Positions 1 to 7,850 of a stretch of 32,084 nt of DNA are shown piece after piece; the stretch's first letter is position 1, and each line of letters starts with the position of its first letter. The position numbers and the translations under genes are program-made. The DNA lies in contig DATJNS010000502.1 of NCBI GenBank assembly GCA_035507915.1, forward strand, positions 1 to 32,084, given 5' to 3'. The DNA comes from JACQAI01 sp035507915 (GTDB taxonomy: Bacteria > Pseudomonadota > Alphaproteobacteria > Elsterales > Elsteraceae). The notes beneath the pieces were generated by a model that saw only the letters and a list, made by a program, of their open reading frames with translations, had not been told where the DNA came from and made no database searches.

Positions 1-382
1 CCTTGGGCAGGAAGATCTCGACCGCGGCGAGGGGACGGATCGCCACCGGTTGCGCGAGGTACTTCTCGACCAGCTTGCCGGCGGTGTCGATGTAGTCGAT
101 GCGCTCGAGCACCAGCGGCTTGTCCTCGGACAGGTTGCGGACGCTGAGCGTGACCGCGAACTCGAGCTTGCCCTTGCCGGTGCCGGTGCGCACAGCGGAG
201 TACGCGGGCGCGAAAACCGCACCCTTGGCGGTCAGCGACTGCGGGTCGGGCAGTGCGGTCAGCGAGCCGGCGAACGCGGCGAGCGCATCGCTCGCGGCAG
301 GACGCTGCGCCACGGCCGGCACGCTCGCGCCGATCGCGGCGAGCATCAGCGCGGCGGCGGTGAGGAGGCTCGACGGTCTCAT
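1..382 (-). CDS. DUF3124 family exported protein (3' end outside window)
   Basis: The reading frame starts at the ATG at 382-380 on the minus strand and runs off the left edge, so only the first 127 residues are seen. Residues 1-25 form a signal peptide (short basic start, Leu/Ala-rich core, AVAQ-type cleavage end). The rest matches the DUF3124 pattern: a beta-rich segment with SVRNLSEDKPL, a following RIDYIDTAGKLVEKYL stretch, and PLAAVEIFLPK near the edge. DUF3124 proteins are small secreted or periplasmic proteins of unknown function. About 100 bp separates it from the divergent gene that starts at 487, so each should have its own promoter there. The family call rests on remembered motif pattern only; the C-terminus cannot be judged. 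Confidence 0.75.
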   Translation of the reverse strand, partial: MRPSSLLTAAALMLAAIGASVPAVAQRPAASDALAAFAGSLTALPDPQSLTAKGAVFAPAYSAVRTGTGKGKLEFAVTLSVRNLSEDKPLVLERIDYIDTAGKLVEKYLAQPVAIRPLAAVEIFLPK

Positions 383-486
383 GGGCCGGTCCCGAACGAC
401 GTGCACCGCCAAGCCTAGCGGCAGGGCGCCGTCGGCAACAAGCGCGAGGGCTGGCCGGCGCCGGGCGCTTCTGGGACACTGGCGCG

Positions 487-1107
487 ATGGCGACCGAACC
501 GGATGCGCGACGTCTGGCGGCGGCGGCCGCGCGCGGCTTCGTGCTCGACCGCCGCGACGCGGTGCCGGCGCTGATCGGGCGCCACGAGGATTTCCTGATC
601 GTCGCTGGCCTGGCCGGCACGGCGCGCGAGCTCGCCGCGCTGACCGACGACGGCGCGCACGTCTTCGGGCTCGCCGGCGCGATGGGCGGCGCCTGTCCGA
701 TGGGTCTCGGCCTGGCGCTCGCGCGGCCGGACCGGCGCGTGCTGGTGGTGACCGGCGACGGCGACCTGCTGATGAGCCTGGGCGCGCTCGCCACCATCGC
801 GGTGCTCGATCCGCCCAACCTGGCGATCGTCTGCGTCGACAACGGTCATTACGGCGAGACCGGCTACCAGGAGAGCCACACGGCGCGCGGCGTCGATCTC
901 GAAAGGATCGCGCAGGGCGCTGGGATCAAGCGCACGCGCACGGTCGCGACCGCCGCCGACGTCGCGGCGGCGGCGCCGCTCTTGCGCGAGGGCAACGGCG
1001 CCGCCTTCGTGCTGCTGCGCGTCAGGCCGACCGATCCGCCGTCGGGGCGCTTGGAGCTGGACGCGCCGCGGGCACGCGATCGGTTTCGCCGGACGGCGGG
1101 CGGTTGA
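487..1107 (+). CDS. Thiamine-diphosphate-binding subunit (ComE / phosphonopyruvate-decarboxylase beta-like)
   Basis: This 206-residue protein is essentially a single C-terminal-type TPP-binding domain. The ThDP/Mg motif begins with GDGD at 90-93, and the matching Asn lies in CVDNGHYGETG at about 119. The region around AGAMGGACPMGLGLALA (63-79) is the usual flavodoxin-like approach to the cofactor. The closest remembered relatives are the beta subunits of sulfopyruvate or phosphonopyruvate decarboxylase and the C-terminal third of acetolactate-synthase-like enzymes. These need a separate PYR-domain partner to complete the active site, and none is visible in this window, so the substrate is unknown. 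The 3' end overlaps the convergent gene 1022-1840 by 86 bp. The ribosome-binding site is weak (GGGAC upstream), so the start could be slightly different. Confidence 0.8.
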   Translation: MATEPDARRLAAAAARGFVLDRRDAVPALIGRHEDFLIVAGLAGTARELAALTDDGAHVFGLAGAMGGACPMGLGLALARPDRRVLVVTGDGDLLMSLGALATIAVLDPPNLAIVCVDNGHYGETGYQESHTARGVDLERIAQGAGIKRTRTVATAADVAAAAPLLREGNGAAFVLLRVRPTDPPSGRLELDAPRARDRFRRTAGG

Positions 1108-1840
1108 GGTCCGCGAGGTCGAGATCGACCACCAGCGGCACGTGGTCGCTGAGCTTGGCGCCGCACCAGTCCTCGAAGGTGCCGACCGCGAAGCGCGTGA
1201 CGCGATCGAGCCAGGGTCGCGGCACGAACACGTAGTCGATGTGATAGGTCGGGCCGTCCTTGGTGCGATCGCGCCAATAGAGCGTCGGGATCGACTCGGC
1301 GCCCTGCGCCTCGCCATGCCGCGCGTGGTAGACGCTGACGAGGCCGTAGCGCTCGAGGATCGCGACCGTGGCCGCGTGATTGATCCGCCAACCCGGCTTG
1401 TGCCAGATCACGTTGTTGTTGAGATCGCCGGCGACGATCGTCGGTTCGGCAAGGAGCCCGCGATATTTGGTGAGCGCGCGGCGCAGCGGTCCGGCCTGAC
1501 GCTTGCGCGTGTTGCCGCCACTCAGGTTCTGTGCCCACACGCCCAGCAGATTGAACGTGGCGGGCCCCGTCACGTGCACCGGTGCGATGTGGCGCAAGGT
1601 GGCGTGGAAGGTCTCCGCCAGACGCACCGCGTACCCGTTGAAGGCGAACACCGCGAGCCCCTTGTGGGGATTGCTGCCGATCCACACGGGCTCGCCGCCG
1701 AGCGCCGACAGGGCGCCCAGGGCCGCGAGGCGCGCGGGCGCGGCGCATTCGCTCACCACGGCGATGTCGGGCTCGAGCCGGCGCAGCGCATCGAGCTTGC
1801 GATGCAGCGCCATGTTGCAGTTCCACGCGACCAGCCGCAT
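1022..1840 (-). CDS. Endonuclease/exonuclease/phosphatase (EEP) family protein
   Basis: The 272-residue product has the metal-dependent EEP phosphohydrolase motifs in order: AWNCN at 5-9, the metal Glu in VVSECAA at 31, GDLNNN at 138-143 (Asp139, Asn141), HIDYVF at 200-205 and the terminal LSDHVPL with the Asp232-His233 pair. Such enzymes hydrolyse phosphodiesters in DNA, RNA, nucleotides or phospholipids; nothing here decides the substrate. No signal peptide is seen, so it should be cytoplasmic. The catalytic domain ends near residue 242. The remaining 30 residues, rich in Pro and Ala, lie wholly in the 86-bp antisense overlap with the TPP-enzyme gene, suggesting the tail grew by loss of an earlier stop. 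The start at 1840 has only a weak Shine-Dalgarno sequence. Confidence 0.85.
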   Translation of the reverse strand: MRLVAWNCNMALHRKLDALRRLEPDIAVVSECAAPARLAALGALSALGGEPVWIGSNPHKGLAVFAFNGYAVRLAETFHATLRHIAPVHVTGPATFNLLGVWAQNLSGGNTRKRQAGPLRRALTKYRGLLAEPTIVAGDLNNNVIWHKPGWRINHAATVAILERYGLVSVYHARHGEAQGAESIPTLYWRDRTKDGPTYHIDYVFVPRPWLDRVTRFAVGTFEDWCGAKLSDHVPLVVDLDLADLNRPPSGETDRVPAARPAPSAPTADRSA

Positions 1841-1894
1841 GGCGCCAGCCTATGCGCAGGCTCCCGACACCGTCGTGTCAGGAGCGGCCATGGC

Positions 1895-2944
1895 TCAGTG
1901 GAACTTCGGCATGACCTCTTGGCAGAGCAGCTGCAGCGCGGTCATCACGCCCTGGTGCTCGATGTTGCCGCCGCAATTGAGCTCGGCCAGGATGCCGTCG
2001 AGCCCGAGCTCGTCGCGCAACGCGGTGAGCTGCTCGATCACGCTGTCGGGCGATCCCGCGATCAGGTTCTGGCCCAGGCCCTTCTCGTAATCCAGGGTCA
2101 GGAGATACTCGGCGTGGGAGGCGCGCTTGACCGCCGCCGCCTCGCCGGTCTTGGCGGCGGCGTCCTTCAGGAGCTGCGCGTGCCGCTTGTAGAAGTGCAG
2201 GATGCTGGCCTCCGACTCGGCGCGCGCCCGCGCGTCGCTCGCGGCGACGTAGAGCGGTACGCGCAGGAAGATCTGGCCCTTGCCGGGATGCCCGGCTGCC
2301 TGCCACGCGGCGCGATAATCTTCGATCTCGGGGCCGAGCTCCTGGAAGGTGCCCGAGCGCACCGCGACGAAGATCGGGTAGCCCGCCGTGCCGTTGGTCA
2401 CGAAGGTGTCGGGGCTGGTCGCGGCGACGCGGATCTCGGGCACCGGCTTCTGGTACGGCTTGGGCGACACGGCGACGTTGTCGATGCGGTGGAACTTGCC
2501 CTGGTAGGTGACGCGGCTCTCGGTCCAGGCGAGCTTGATGATCTCGAGCGCCTCGGCGAAGCGCTCCTTGCTCTCCGAATAGGGGATGCCGTAGGCCTCG
2601 TAGGTGCGTGGCAGGCCGCTGCGGCCGACGCCGAAGATCAGGCGGCCGCGGCTCAGCTGGTCGACCGTCGCGGCCTCCTCGGCCAGCCGCAGCGGGTGAC
2701 CGATCGGCAGCACCTGGACCGCCATGCCGATCTTCATGCGCTCGGTGCGCGCGGCGATCGCGGCGGCCAGGCCGAGCGGGAACGACAGCACCGAGCGGGC
2801 GGGATTGAAGTGCAGCTCGGCCAGCCACATCGCGTGGAGACCCCAGCGCTCGGCGGCGTCCACCTGCTCCATCGCCAGGGTGAAGGCCTCGTTGTCGCTG
2901 CGTCCCGCCTGGGTCGGGAACTCGTGGAACATGCCGAATTCCAT
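1895..2944 (-). CDS. LLM class flavin-dependent oxidoreductase (luciferase-like)
   Basis: This 349-residue protein is the usual length for the bacterial luciferase-like (LLM) family, which folds as a TIM barrel and uses FMNH2 or F420. It starts MEFGMFHEFP; the WLAELHFNP stretch near residues 40-48 and the barrel segments MKIGMAVQVLPIGHPLRLAEE and DQLSRGRLIFGVGRSG are diagnostic. The enzyme would catalyse a flavin-dependent monooxygenation or hydride transfer on an unknown small molecule. The ATG at 2944 is preceded by AGGAGG at good spacing, so the start is secure. It is transcribed away from the PilZ gene at 3127 across a 182-bp divergent region and stands alone as a transcription unit. A separate flavin reductase is not seen nearby. 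Confidence 0.9.
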   Translation of the reverse strand: MEFGMFHEFPTQAGRSDNEAFTLAMEQVDAAERWGLHAMWLAELHFNPARSVLSFPLGLAAAIAARTERMKIGMAVQVLPIGHPLRLAEEAATVDQLSRGRLIFGVGRSGLPRTYEAYGIPYSESKERFAEALEIIKLAWTESRVTYQGKFHRIDNVAVSPKPYQKPVPEIRVAATSPDTFVTNGTAGYPIFVAVRSGTFQELGPEIEDYRAAWQAAGHPGKGQIFLRVPLYVAASDARARAESEASILHFYKRHAQLLKDAAAKTGEAAAVKRASHAEYLLTLDYEKGLGQNLIAGSPDSVIEQLTALRDELGLDGILAELNCGGNIEHQGVMTALQLLCQEVMPKFH

Positions 2945-3126
2945 GGATCCTCCTGCCCCCGCGCCTCGGCCGATCGGCGTGGGGTTCGGCGTCCAGCATA
3001 GCCGCGGAGGGTTTCGGACGGGAAGGGCCGGGGGCGCGGCCGGCCCGCGCCGAGCGGATCGCGGCGCCTGCAGCGATGACGACCGGCGGTAGCGGTCACC
3101 GCAAAGTTCTGCAATAATCGGGACAA

Positions 3127-3408
3127 ATGCCCGATAGCGCTGAAAAACGCCGCTCCGCGCGGCGTCAGTTGTTCGAGCCGGCGACCATCCTGCTCGGCTC
3201 GGCGACGTCCGAGTTTCCGCCCGGCGTCGTGTTCGCCGAGACCGTGGACGTGTCCGACGGCGGTGCCTGCCTGCGCACGCCGCGCCTGTTCAGCGCCACC
3301 GCCGGCGACGCGTTCCACGTGTCGAGCTTCCACATCGGCGACACGCGCGCCGCGCGCGTCGTCCACGCGGGCGAGAGCACCTTGCGCGTCGCCTTCGGCG
3401 ACCTGTGA
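3127..3408 (+). CDS. PilZ domain protein (predicted c-di-GMP receptor)
   Basis: This small 93-residue protein is a single PilZ domain. It has both c-di-GMP-binding motifs in the right order: RRSARR at 8-13 (RRxxxR) and DVSDGG at 41-46 (D/NxSxxG), followed by a beta-barrel ending in TLRVAFGDL. It is therefore likely to bind cyclic di-GMP, although its effector partner is unknown. The partial GGDEF gene at the right end of the window belongs to the same signalling network in general terms, but nothing links the two directly. The gene is followed almost immediately by the SnoaL-like gene, whose ATG lies 14 bases past this stop, so they probably share a transcript. Confidence 0.85.
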   Translation: MPDSAEKRRSARRQLFEPATILLGSATSEFPPGVVFAETVDVSDGGACLRTPRLFSATAGDAFHVSSFHIGDTRAARVVHAGESTLRVAFGDL

Positions 3409-3422
3409 GGCGGAGCGCACCG

Positions 3423-3893
3423 ATGGCGTCGCGCGTCCTCCTCCTGATGGCCGTCGCGGCGTGCGGCGCGCTGGTCCAGCCGGCGCGCGCGCAGCAGCAT
3501 AGCGGCGACGAGCAACGGATCCGCCAGCTCGATCGCGACTGGGTCGCCAAGGTGGCGGCCAAGGACCTGGCCGGGACGGTTGCCTTCTACGCCAAGGACG
3601 GCGTCCTGATGGCGCCCAACGCGCCGCCCGCGGAAGGAACCGCGGCAATCACCGAAGGCTGGCGCGGCATCCTCGGGTTGCCGAACGGCAGCCTGACGTT
3701 CGCGCCGACCCGCGTGATGGTCGCGAAGTCGCGCGACCTCGCCTACGAGACCGGCACCTACGGCCTGGCGTTCGACGGCCCCAAGGGCCGCGTGCAGGAT
3801 CAGGGCAAGTACGTCGTGGTGTGGAAGAAGGAAGCCGGCCGCTGGAAGGCCGCTGCCGACATTTTCAACAGCAACCTGCCGCCGGCGCCGTAG
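3423..3893 (+). CDS. Exported SnoaL/DUF4440-like (NTF2-fold) protein
   Basis: I chose the ATG at 3423 because GGCGGAG lies 7 bases before it. A GTG at 3405 that overlaps the PilZ stop (GTGA) is an alternative giving six more residues. The product has 156 residues. It begins with a signal peptide (RVLLLMAVAACGALVQPARAQ, about 24 residues), then an NTF2-like cone fold of the DUF4440/SnoaL_3 type: DEQRIRQLDRDWVAK, a DLAGTVAFYAKDGVLMAPN segment, a WRGILG segment and a terminal WKAAADIFNSN strand. Proteins of this group act as ketosteroid-isomerase-like enzymes or as ligand-binding proteins; no catalytic role can be assigned. It is probably periplasmic and co-transcribed with the PilZ gene. Confidence 0.8.
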   Translation: MASRVLLLMAVAACGALVQPARAQQHSGDEQRIRQLDRDWVAKVAAKDLAGTVAFYAKDGVLMAPNAPPAEGTAAITEGWRGILGLPNGSLTFAPTRVMVAKSRDLAYETGTYGLAFDGPKGRVQDQGKYVVVWKKEAGRWKAAADIFNSNLPPAP

Positions 3894-3939
3894 CAGCAAG
3901 ACTTGCTTTCGCCGCCCGAGCGCGCCCTGAGTCGGCCGG

Positions 3940-4140
3940 ATGGCACGCTGGCTGATCTGGATCGGCATCGTCTGTCTGGCGCTCGGGCTGATCTGGCCCT
4001 GGCTGGCCAGGCTCGGACTCGGCCGCCTGCCGGGCGACATCGTGGTCGAGCGCGACGGTTTCCGGTTCTATTTCCCGATCGTGACCTGTGTGATCGTCAG
4101 CGCCGCGGTCTCGCTGCTGCTGTGGCTGCTCAACCGCTGA
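3940..4140 (+). CDS. DUF2905 family small membrane protein
   Basis: The 66-residue product matches DUF2905 along its full length. Two hydrophobic helices (about residues 4-22 and 47-64) flank a polar hairpin carrying LGRLPGDIVVERDGFRFYFP, which is the signature of the family. These short inner-membrane proteins are widespread and have no known function. The gene starts 46 bp after the DUF4440-type gene in the same direction and may belong to its transcript. It converges on the small gene 4145-4363 with only four bases between the two stops. Confidence 0.9.
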   Translation: MARWLIWIGIVCLALGLIWPWLARLGLGRLPGDIVVERDGFRFYFPIVTCVIVSAAVSLLLWLLNR

Positions 4141-4144
4141 GCCG

Positions 4145-4363
4145 CTACTTCTTCTTGTCCTTGGGCGCGTCCTTCTTGTCGTAGGCGCGGTGCAGGAATT
4201 CGCCCTCGGCTTGGGTCTTCTGGACGGCCTCGCGGTCCTTGTCCTGGGCCAGGCCCTCGAACGACTTGGCGGCGTCGACCAGCGCCTCGGCGGTCTCCTC
4301 GTCGGCGCCGACGAGGCGCGAGCGCCAGCGCTTGGCCTGGTTGCGCAGCTCCTGGGAGTCCAT
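4145..4363 (-). CDS. Small charged protein of unknown function
   Basis: The 72-residue frame starts at ATG 4363 and ends TAG at 4147-4145. I do not recognise a family. It has no hydrophobic segment and is highly charged: an N-terminal helix-like part (SQELRNQAKRWRSRLVG), a middle acidic part with EETAEALVDAAKSFEGLAQDKDR, and a Lys/Asp tail ending DKKDAPKDKKK. The heptad-like Ala/Leu spacing suggests one or two amphipathic helices. It lies between two plus-strand units, diverging from the CoA-transferase operon across about 150 bp. The Lys-rich end and biased composition make it look like a real small protein rather than a shadow frame, but this is inference. Confidence 0.6.
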   Translation of the reverse strand: MDSQELRNQAKRWRSRLVGADEETAEALVDAAKSFEGLAQDKDREAVQKTQAEGEFLHRAYDKKDAPKDKKK

Positions 4364-4519
4364 GACCGGACAACGCCTCGTGTGGCCGACGGTTGCCGAA
4401 GCTGGCCACCGCCGGCGGCTGCCGTCAACGTCAAAACGATAGGGCAGACGGGCGCGCCGCGGGGCGCTACGCTCGATCCAACGCCCGGGTCTCACCTGCG
4501 TCCCAAGGGTGGGGAGGAC

Positions 4520-5260
4520 ATGAAGAGCAAGGTTTTCGCGAGCTGCGCCGAGGCGGTGCGCGACGTTCCCGACGGCGCGGTGATCGCCTTCGGCGGCTTC
4601 AGCGCCATCGGCTCGCCCGCCAACCTCCTCATGGCGCTCGCCGAGCAGGGCGCCAGGAACCTGACCTGCGTGCTCAACTCGCCGCGCAACAGCCCGAACC
4701 TGCCGGCTGCCGCGCCGGACATCGGCCTGTTGTGCGAGCGCGGCCAGGTCAAGAAGGTGATCTGCGCCTTCACGGCGCCGACCCGCGCCTCGCAGACCAT
4801 GACGTTCGCCAAGTACTACGAGCAGGGGCTGGTCGAGGCCGAGCTGGTGCCGCAGGGCACGCTCGCCGAGCGGTTGCGTGCCGCCGGCGCCGGCATCCCG
4901 GCGTTCTACACGCCGACCGCGGTCGGCACCGATCTCGCCCAGGGCCGCGAGACGCGCAGCTTCAACGGCCGCGAGTACCTGCTCGAGCACGCGCTGCCGG
5001 TCGACTACGCATTCCTGCGCGCGACCCGCGCCGACCGTTTCGGCAATCTCCAGTTCACCGGCTCGCAGCGCAACTTCAATCCCGTGATGGCGACCGCGGC
5101 GCGCACCGTGATCGCCGAGGTCGAGGAGGAGATCCTGCCGTTGGGCGCGATGGATCCCAACCAGGTCCACACCTCGGGGCTGTTCGTCCAGCGCATCGTG
5201 CGCATCCCGCCGCCGCCCGACGGGTTCTGGCCGATCCCGCCGAAGAGGGCCGATTCATGA
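4520..5260 (+). CDS. 3-oxoacid-type CoA-transferase, subunit A
   Basis: This 246-residue protein is a family I CoA-transferase alpha subunit. The start at 4520 follows GGGGAGGAC. Hallmarks are the N-terminal GGFSAIGSPANLLMAL segment (about 25-40), equivalent to the GFGxxGxPxxL motif, the FYTPTAVGTDLA stretch that helps form the CoA site, and the FLRATRADRFGNLQF segment. With subunit B it would move CoA from succinyl-CoA or acetyl-CoA onto a 3-oxoacid such as 3-oxoadipate or acetoacetate. The alpha subunit here replaces the usual Cys/Gly-rich loop with SAIGSP, so exact substrate cannot be read. The end overlaps the start of subunit B by ATGA, so translation is coupled. Confidence 0.85.
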   Translation: MKSKVFASCAEAVRDVPDGAVIAFGGFSAIGSPANLLMALAEQGARNLTCVLNSPRNSPNLPAAAPDIGLLCERGQVKKVICAFTAPTRASQTMTFAKYYEQGLVEAELVPQGTLAERLRAAGAGIPAFYTPTAVGTDLAQGRETRSFNGREYLLEHALPVDYAFLRATRADRFGNLQFTGSQRNFNPVMATAARTVIAEVEEEILPLGAMDPNQVHTSGLFVQRIVRIPPPPDGFWPIPPKRADS

Positions 5261-5931
5261 GCGAGGCGAAGGGCTTGAGCCGGCAGCAGATGTGCGATCG
5301 GCTGGCGATGGAGTTCGCGGACGGCTGGGTCGTCAATCTCGGCCTCGGGATCCCGACCCTGTGCTCGAACTGCGCATTCGGCGACCGCGAGATCATCTTC
5401 CACTCGGAGAACGGCGTGATCGGCTACGGGCCGCTCGCCGCGCCGGGCGCCGAGGATCTGCACCTGACCAACGCCGGCGGCCAGTACGTCACGCTGAAGC
5501 CGGGCGCCGCGATCGTGCACCACGCCGACTCGTTCGCGATGATCCGCGGCGGCCGCATCGACGTCACCGTGCTGGGCGCCTACGAGGTCGCCCAGAACGG
5601 CGATTTCGCCAACTGGAAGATGGCCGGCCAGAAAGGCGGCGGCATCGGCGGCGCGATGGACCTCGCGGTCGGCGCCAAGAACGTGTTCCTCGCGATGGAG
5701 CACGTGACGCGCGACGGCAAGCCGCGCCTGGTCGAGCGCTGCGCCCTCCCGGTCACCGCGCGCGGCGTCGTCAAGCTCGTGATCACCAATCTCGGCCTGT
5801 TCCAGATCACGCCGGACGGCTTCCTGCTGCGCGAGATCGCGCCCGGCGTCGCGCTCGACACCGTCAAGGCGGCGACTGGCGGTCGGTTGGTCGTGCCCAA
5901 CCCGCTGCCGACCGTGCGGCTTGCGGCCTGA
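5257..5931 (+). CDS. 3-oxoacid-type CoA-transferase, subunit B
   Basis: The 224-residue beta subunit carries the catalytic SENG motif at 50-53 within FHSENGVIGYGP; Glu51 forms the glutamyl-CoA thioester in family I enzymes. The NLGLGIPT loop at 27-34 and the GGGIGGAMDLAVGAKNV segment are also standard for this subunit. It pairs with subunit A directly upstream (ATGA overlap, translational coupling). The order A-B and sizes match PcaIJ/ScoAB-type enzymes. It is followed after 25 bp by a tandem EthD/DUF4286-like gene and then by a family III CoA-transferase, which together suggest a dedicated catabolic operon. Substrate choice among 3-oxoadipate, acetoacetate and other 3-oxoacids is open. Confidence 0.88.
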   Translation: MSEAKGLSRQQMCDRLAMEFADGWVVNLGLGIPTLCSNCAFGDREIIFHSENGVIGYGPLAAPGAEDLHLTNAGGQYVTLKPGAAIVHHADSFAMIRGGRIDVTVLGAYEVAQNGDFANWKMAGQKGGGIGGAMDLAVGAKNVFLAMEHVTRDGKPRLVERCALPVTARGVVKLVITNLGLFQITPDGFLLREIAPGVALDTVKAATGGRLVVPNPLPTVRLAA

Positions 5932-5956
5932 TGCATTTGCGAACGAGGAGGAGACG

Positions 5957-6607
5957 ATGGCCAAAGGCATCCTGATCGCGGCGTTCGACTACTCGACCGC
6001 CCACGAGGACGAGTTCCACGACTGGTACGACCTCGAGCACGTGCCGGAGCGCGAGCGCGTGCCCGGGTTCCTGCAATGCAGGCGGTGGCTGGGCGAGCCC
6101 AAGATCGCGCTCGCGACCTACGACCTCGAGACGGTCGACGTGATGCGCAGCGCGCCCTACAAGGCGATCGCGTACGACAACCTGTCGGTTTGGTCGAAGC
6201 GCGTCACGGCGATGTGCAAGCGCATCCTGCGTTTCGAGGGCGAGCAGACCCTGCCGGGCGACAAGATCGGCGTGCCGGATGCCGGCGCGATCCTGATGAA
6301 CGCCATGAACGTCGACCCGGCACACGAGGCCGACTTCAACGCCTGGTACGACCAGGAGCACATCCCGCAGCTCGCGGCGGTGCCCGGCTGTCTCTTGGCG
6401 CGCCGCTTCCGCGCCACCGACGACGGCAGCCACAAGTACATCGCGCTCTATCACCTGAAGTCGGCCGACGTGCAGGAGTCGGCGGCCTGGAAGAAGGCGG
6501 TCGACACGCCGTGGAGCGCGCGCATCCGGCCGCACTACAAGGACCGCGTCCGCCTGGTGTGCCGGCGCTACGTGCGCCAGGCGAGCGCGGCGCGCGCGGC
6601 GGAGTAG
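5957..6607 (+). CDS. Tandem EthD/DUF4286-like dimeric alpha-beta barrel protein
   Basis: I take the ATG at 5957 because GAGGAGGAG stands just before it; a TTG further upstream would add 12 unlikely residues. The 216-residue product is an internal duplication. The first half has HDWYDLEHVPERERVPGF (21-38) and the second NAWYDQEHIPQLAAVPGC (128-145), the core signature of EthD/DUF4286 ferredoxin-like domains. Two fused repeats would form the dimeric barrel within one chain. Members act as small-molecule-handling enzymes or accessory proteins in degradation pathways. Its place between two kinds of CoA-transferase suggests it handles an intermediate of the same pathway, but the conserved WYDxEH His/Glu residues are the only clue to catalysis. 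Confidence 0.75.
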   Translation: MAKGILIAAFDYSTAHEDEFHDWYDLEHVPERERVPGFLQCRRWLGEPKIALATYDLETVDVMRSAPYKAIAYDNLSVWSKRVTAMCKRILRFEGEQTLPGDKIGVPDAGAILMNAMNVDPAHEADFNAWYDQEHIPQLAAVPGCLLARRFRATDDGSHKYIALYHLKSADVQESAAWKKAVDTPWSARIRPHYKDRVRLVCRRYVRQASAARAAE

Positions 6608-6642
6608 GGCGGGCCGCAGCCGCGTAGAATCAGGGGAGGTCG

Positions 6643-7836
6643 ATGGAGCCGGCGCACCAACCGCTGTCGGGCGTGGTCGTGATCGACCTCACCCAGATCT
6701 ACAACGGCCCGTACTGCACCTTCCTGCTCGCCGCCGGCGGCGCCGACGTGATCAAGATCGAGCCGCCGGGCGGCGAGCACCTGCGCAAGCGTCAGGTCAC
6801 CGGCACCGCGGCGCTGCCGTTCGCGATGCTGAACCAGTACAAGCGCTCGCTCAGGCTCGACCTCAAGACCGAGCGCGGGCGCGAGCTGTTGCGCGCGCTC
6901 GCCAAGGATGCCGACGTGCTGGTCGAGAACTTCGCGCCCGGCGTGATGGACCGGCTCGGGCTCGGCCGCGCGGCGATGGCGGAGATCAATCCGCGGCTGA
7001 TCTACGCCGCGAGCTCGGGCTATGGCAGCACCGGCCCCTATCGCGACTACCCGGCGATGGACCTGACGGTGCAGGCGATGTCCGGCATCATGAGCGTGAC
7101 GGGTTTTCCCGACGGCGAGCCGGTGCGCGCCGGTCCGACGGTGTGCGATTTCTTCGGCGGCGTGCATCTCTACGCCGCGGTGATGACGGCGCTGTTCGAG
7201 CGCGAGCGCACCAGCCAGGCGCATGCCGTCGAGGTCGCGATGCTCGAGGCGAGCTACTTCTCGCTGAGCTCGAACCTGGCGGCGCTGCACGGGCGGGGCG
7301 CGGCGCGCCGCGTCGGCAACCGCCAGGGCAGCCTGTCGCTGGCGCCCTACAACATCTACCCGACGTCCGACGGCTACATCGCGATCATCACGAACCACGA
7401 CGCGCACTGGCAGTCGCTGCTGACCGCGTTCGGCCAGCAGGCGCTCAACGACGACCCGCGTTTCCAGACGATCAAGGCGCGCGTCGAGCACATGGAGACG
7501 GTGGACGCGATGGTGTCGGCGTGGACCCGCAAGCTGACCAAGCAGGCGGCGTTCGAGCTGCTGATCCGGCACCGCGTGCCGTGCGCGCCGGTGCGCGAGA
7601 TCCCCGAGGTGCTGGCCGATCCGCATCTGCACGCGCGCGGCTGGCTCAAGGAGGTCGATCATCCGGAGTTCGGCCGCCTGACCTTGCCGAGCAGCCCGCT
7701 GCACATCGACGGCCTGCCGCCGCCGCCGCATCGGCCGAGCGCGCGGCTCGGCGCCGACGGCCGCGCCGTGCTCGCCGAGCGCCTCGGGCTCGACGACGCC
7801 GAGCTCGACCGGCTCGAGCGCGACGGCGTGATCTGA
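6643..7836 (+). CDS. Family III CoA-transferase (CaiB/BaiF type)
   Basis: The 397-residue length and motifs fit the family III CoA-transferases (formyl-CoA transferase, CaiB, BaiF). It starts with the typical PLSGVVVIDLTQIYNGPYCTF, followed by GADVIKIEPPGGE and SLRLDLKTERGRELL. The catalytic Asp is in PAMDLTVQAMSG (Asp140), preceded by the usual YAASSGYGSTGPY. The protein would swap CoA between two carboxylic acids through an aspartyl-CoA anhydride. GGGGAGGTCG precedes the ATG at 6643. It is the fourth gene of the operon starting at 4520, 35 bp after the EthD-like gene, and it converges on the cytochrome c gene with 14 bp between stops. Substrates cannot be told from sequence. Confidence 0.92.
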   Translation: MEPAHQPLSGVVVIDLTQIYNGPYCTFLLAAGGADVIKIEPPGGEHLRKRQVTGTAALPFAMLNQYKRSLRLDLKTERGRELLRALAKDADVLVENFAPGVMDRLGLGRAAMAEINPRLIYAASSGYGSTGPYRDYPAMDLTVQAMSGIMSVTGFPDGEPVRAGPTVCDFFGGVHLYAAVMTALFERERTSQAHAVEVAMLEASYFSLSSNLAALHGRGAARRVGNRQGSLSLAPYNIYPTSDGYIAIITNHDAHWQSLLTAFGQQALNDDPRFQTIKARVEHMETVDAMVSAWTRKLTKQAAFELLIRHRVPCAPVREIPEVLADPHLHARGWLKEVDHPEFGRLTLPSSPLHIDGLPPPPHRPSARLGADGRAVLAERLGLDDAELDRLERDGVI

Positions 7837-7850
7837 CGGAACGGCCGCCG

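Noticed and set aside
1142..3001. A 619-codon open frame on the plus strand across the EEP and LLM genes
   Set aside because: It is antisense to two clear enzyme genes, has no family motifs and is rich in Arg/Ala/His/Gly as expected for a shadow frame in GC-rich DNA.
4520..5931. Precise naming of the CoA-transferase as PcaIJ
   Set aside because: Family and subunit roles are clear, but the substrate-specific residues cannot be read and no pca gene is adjacent.
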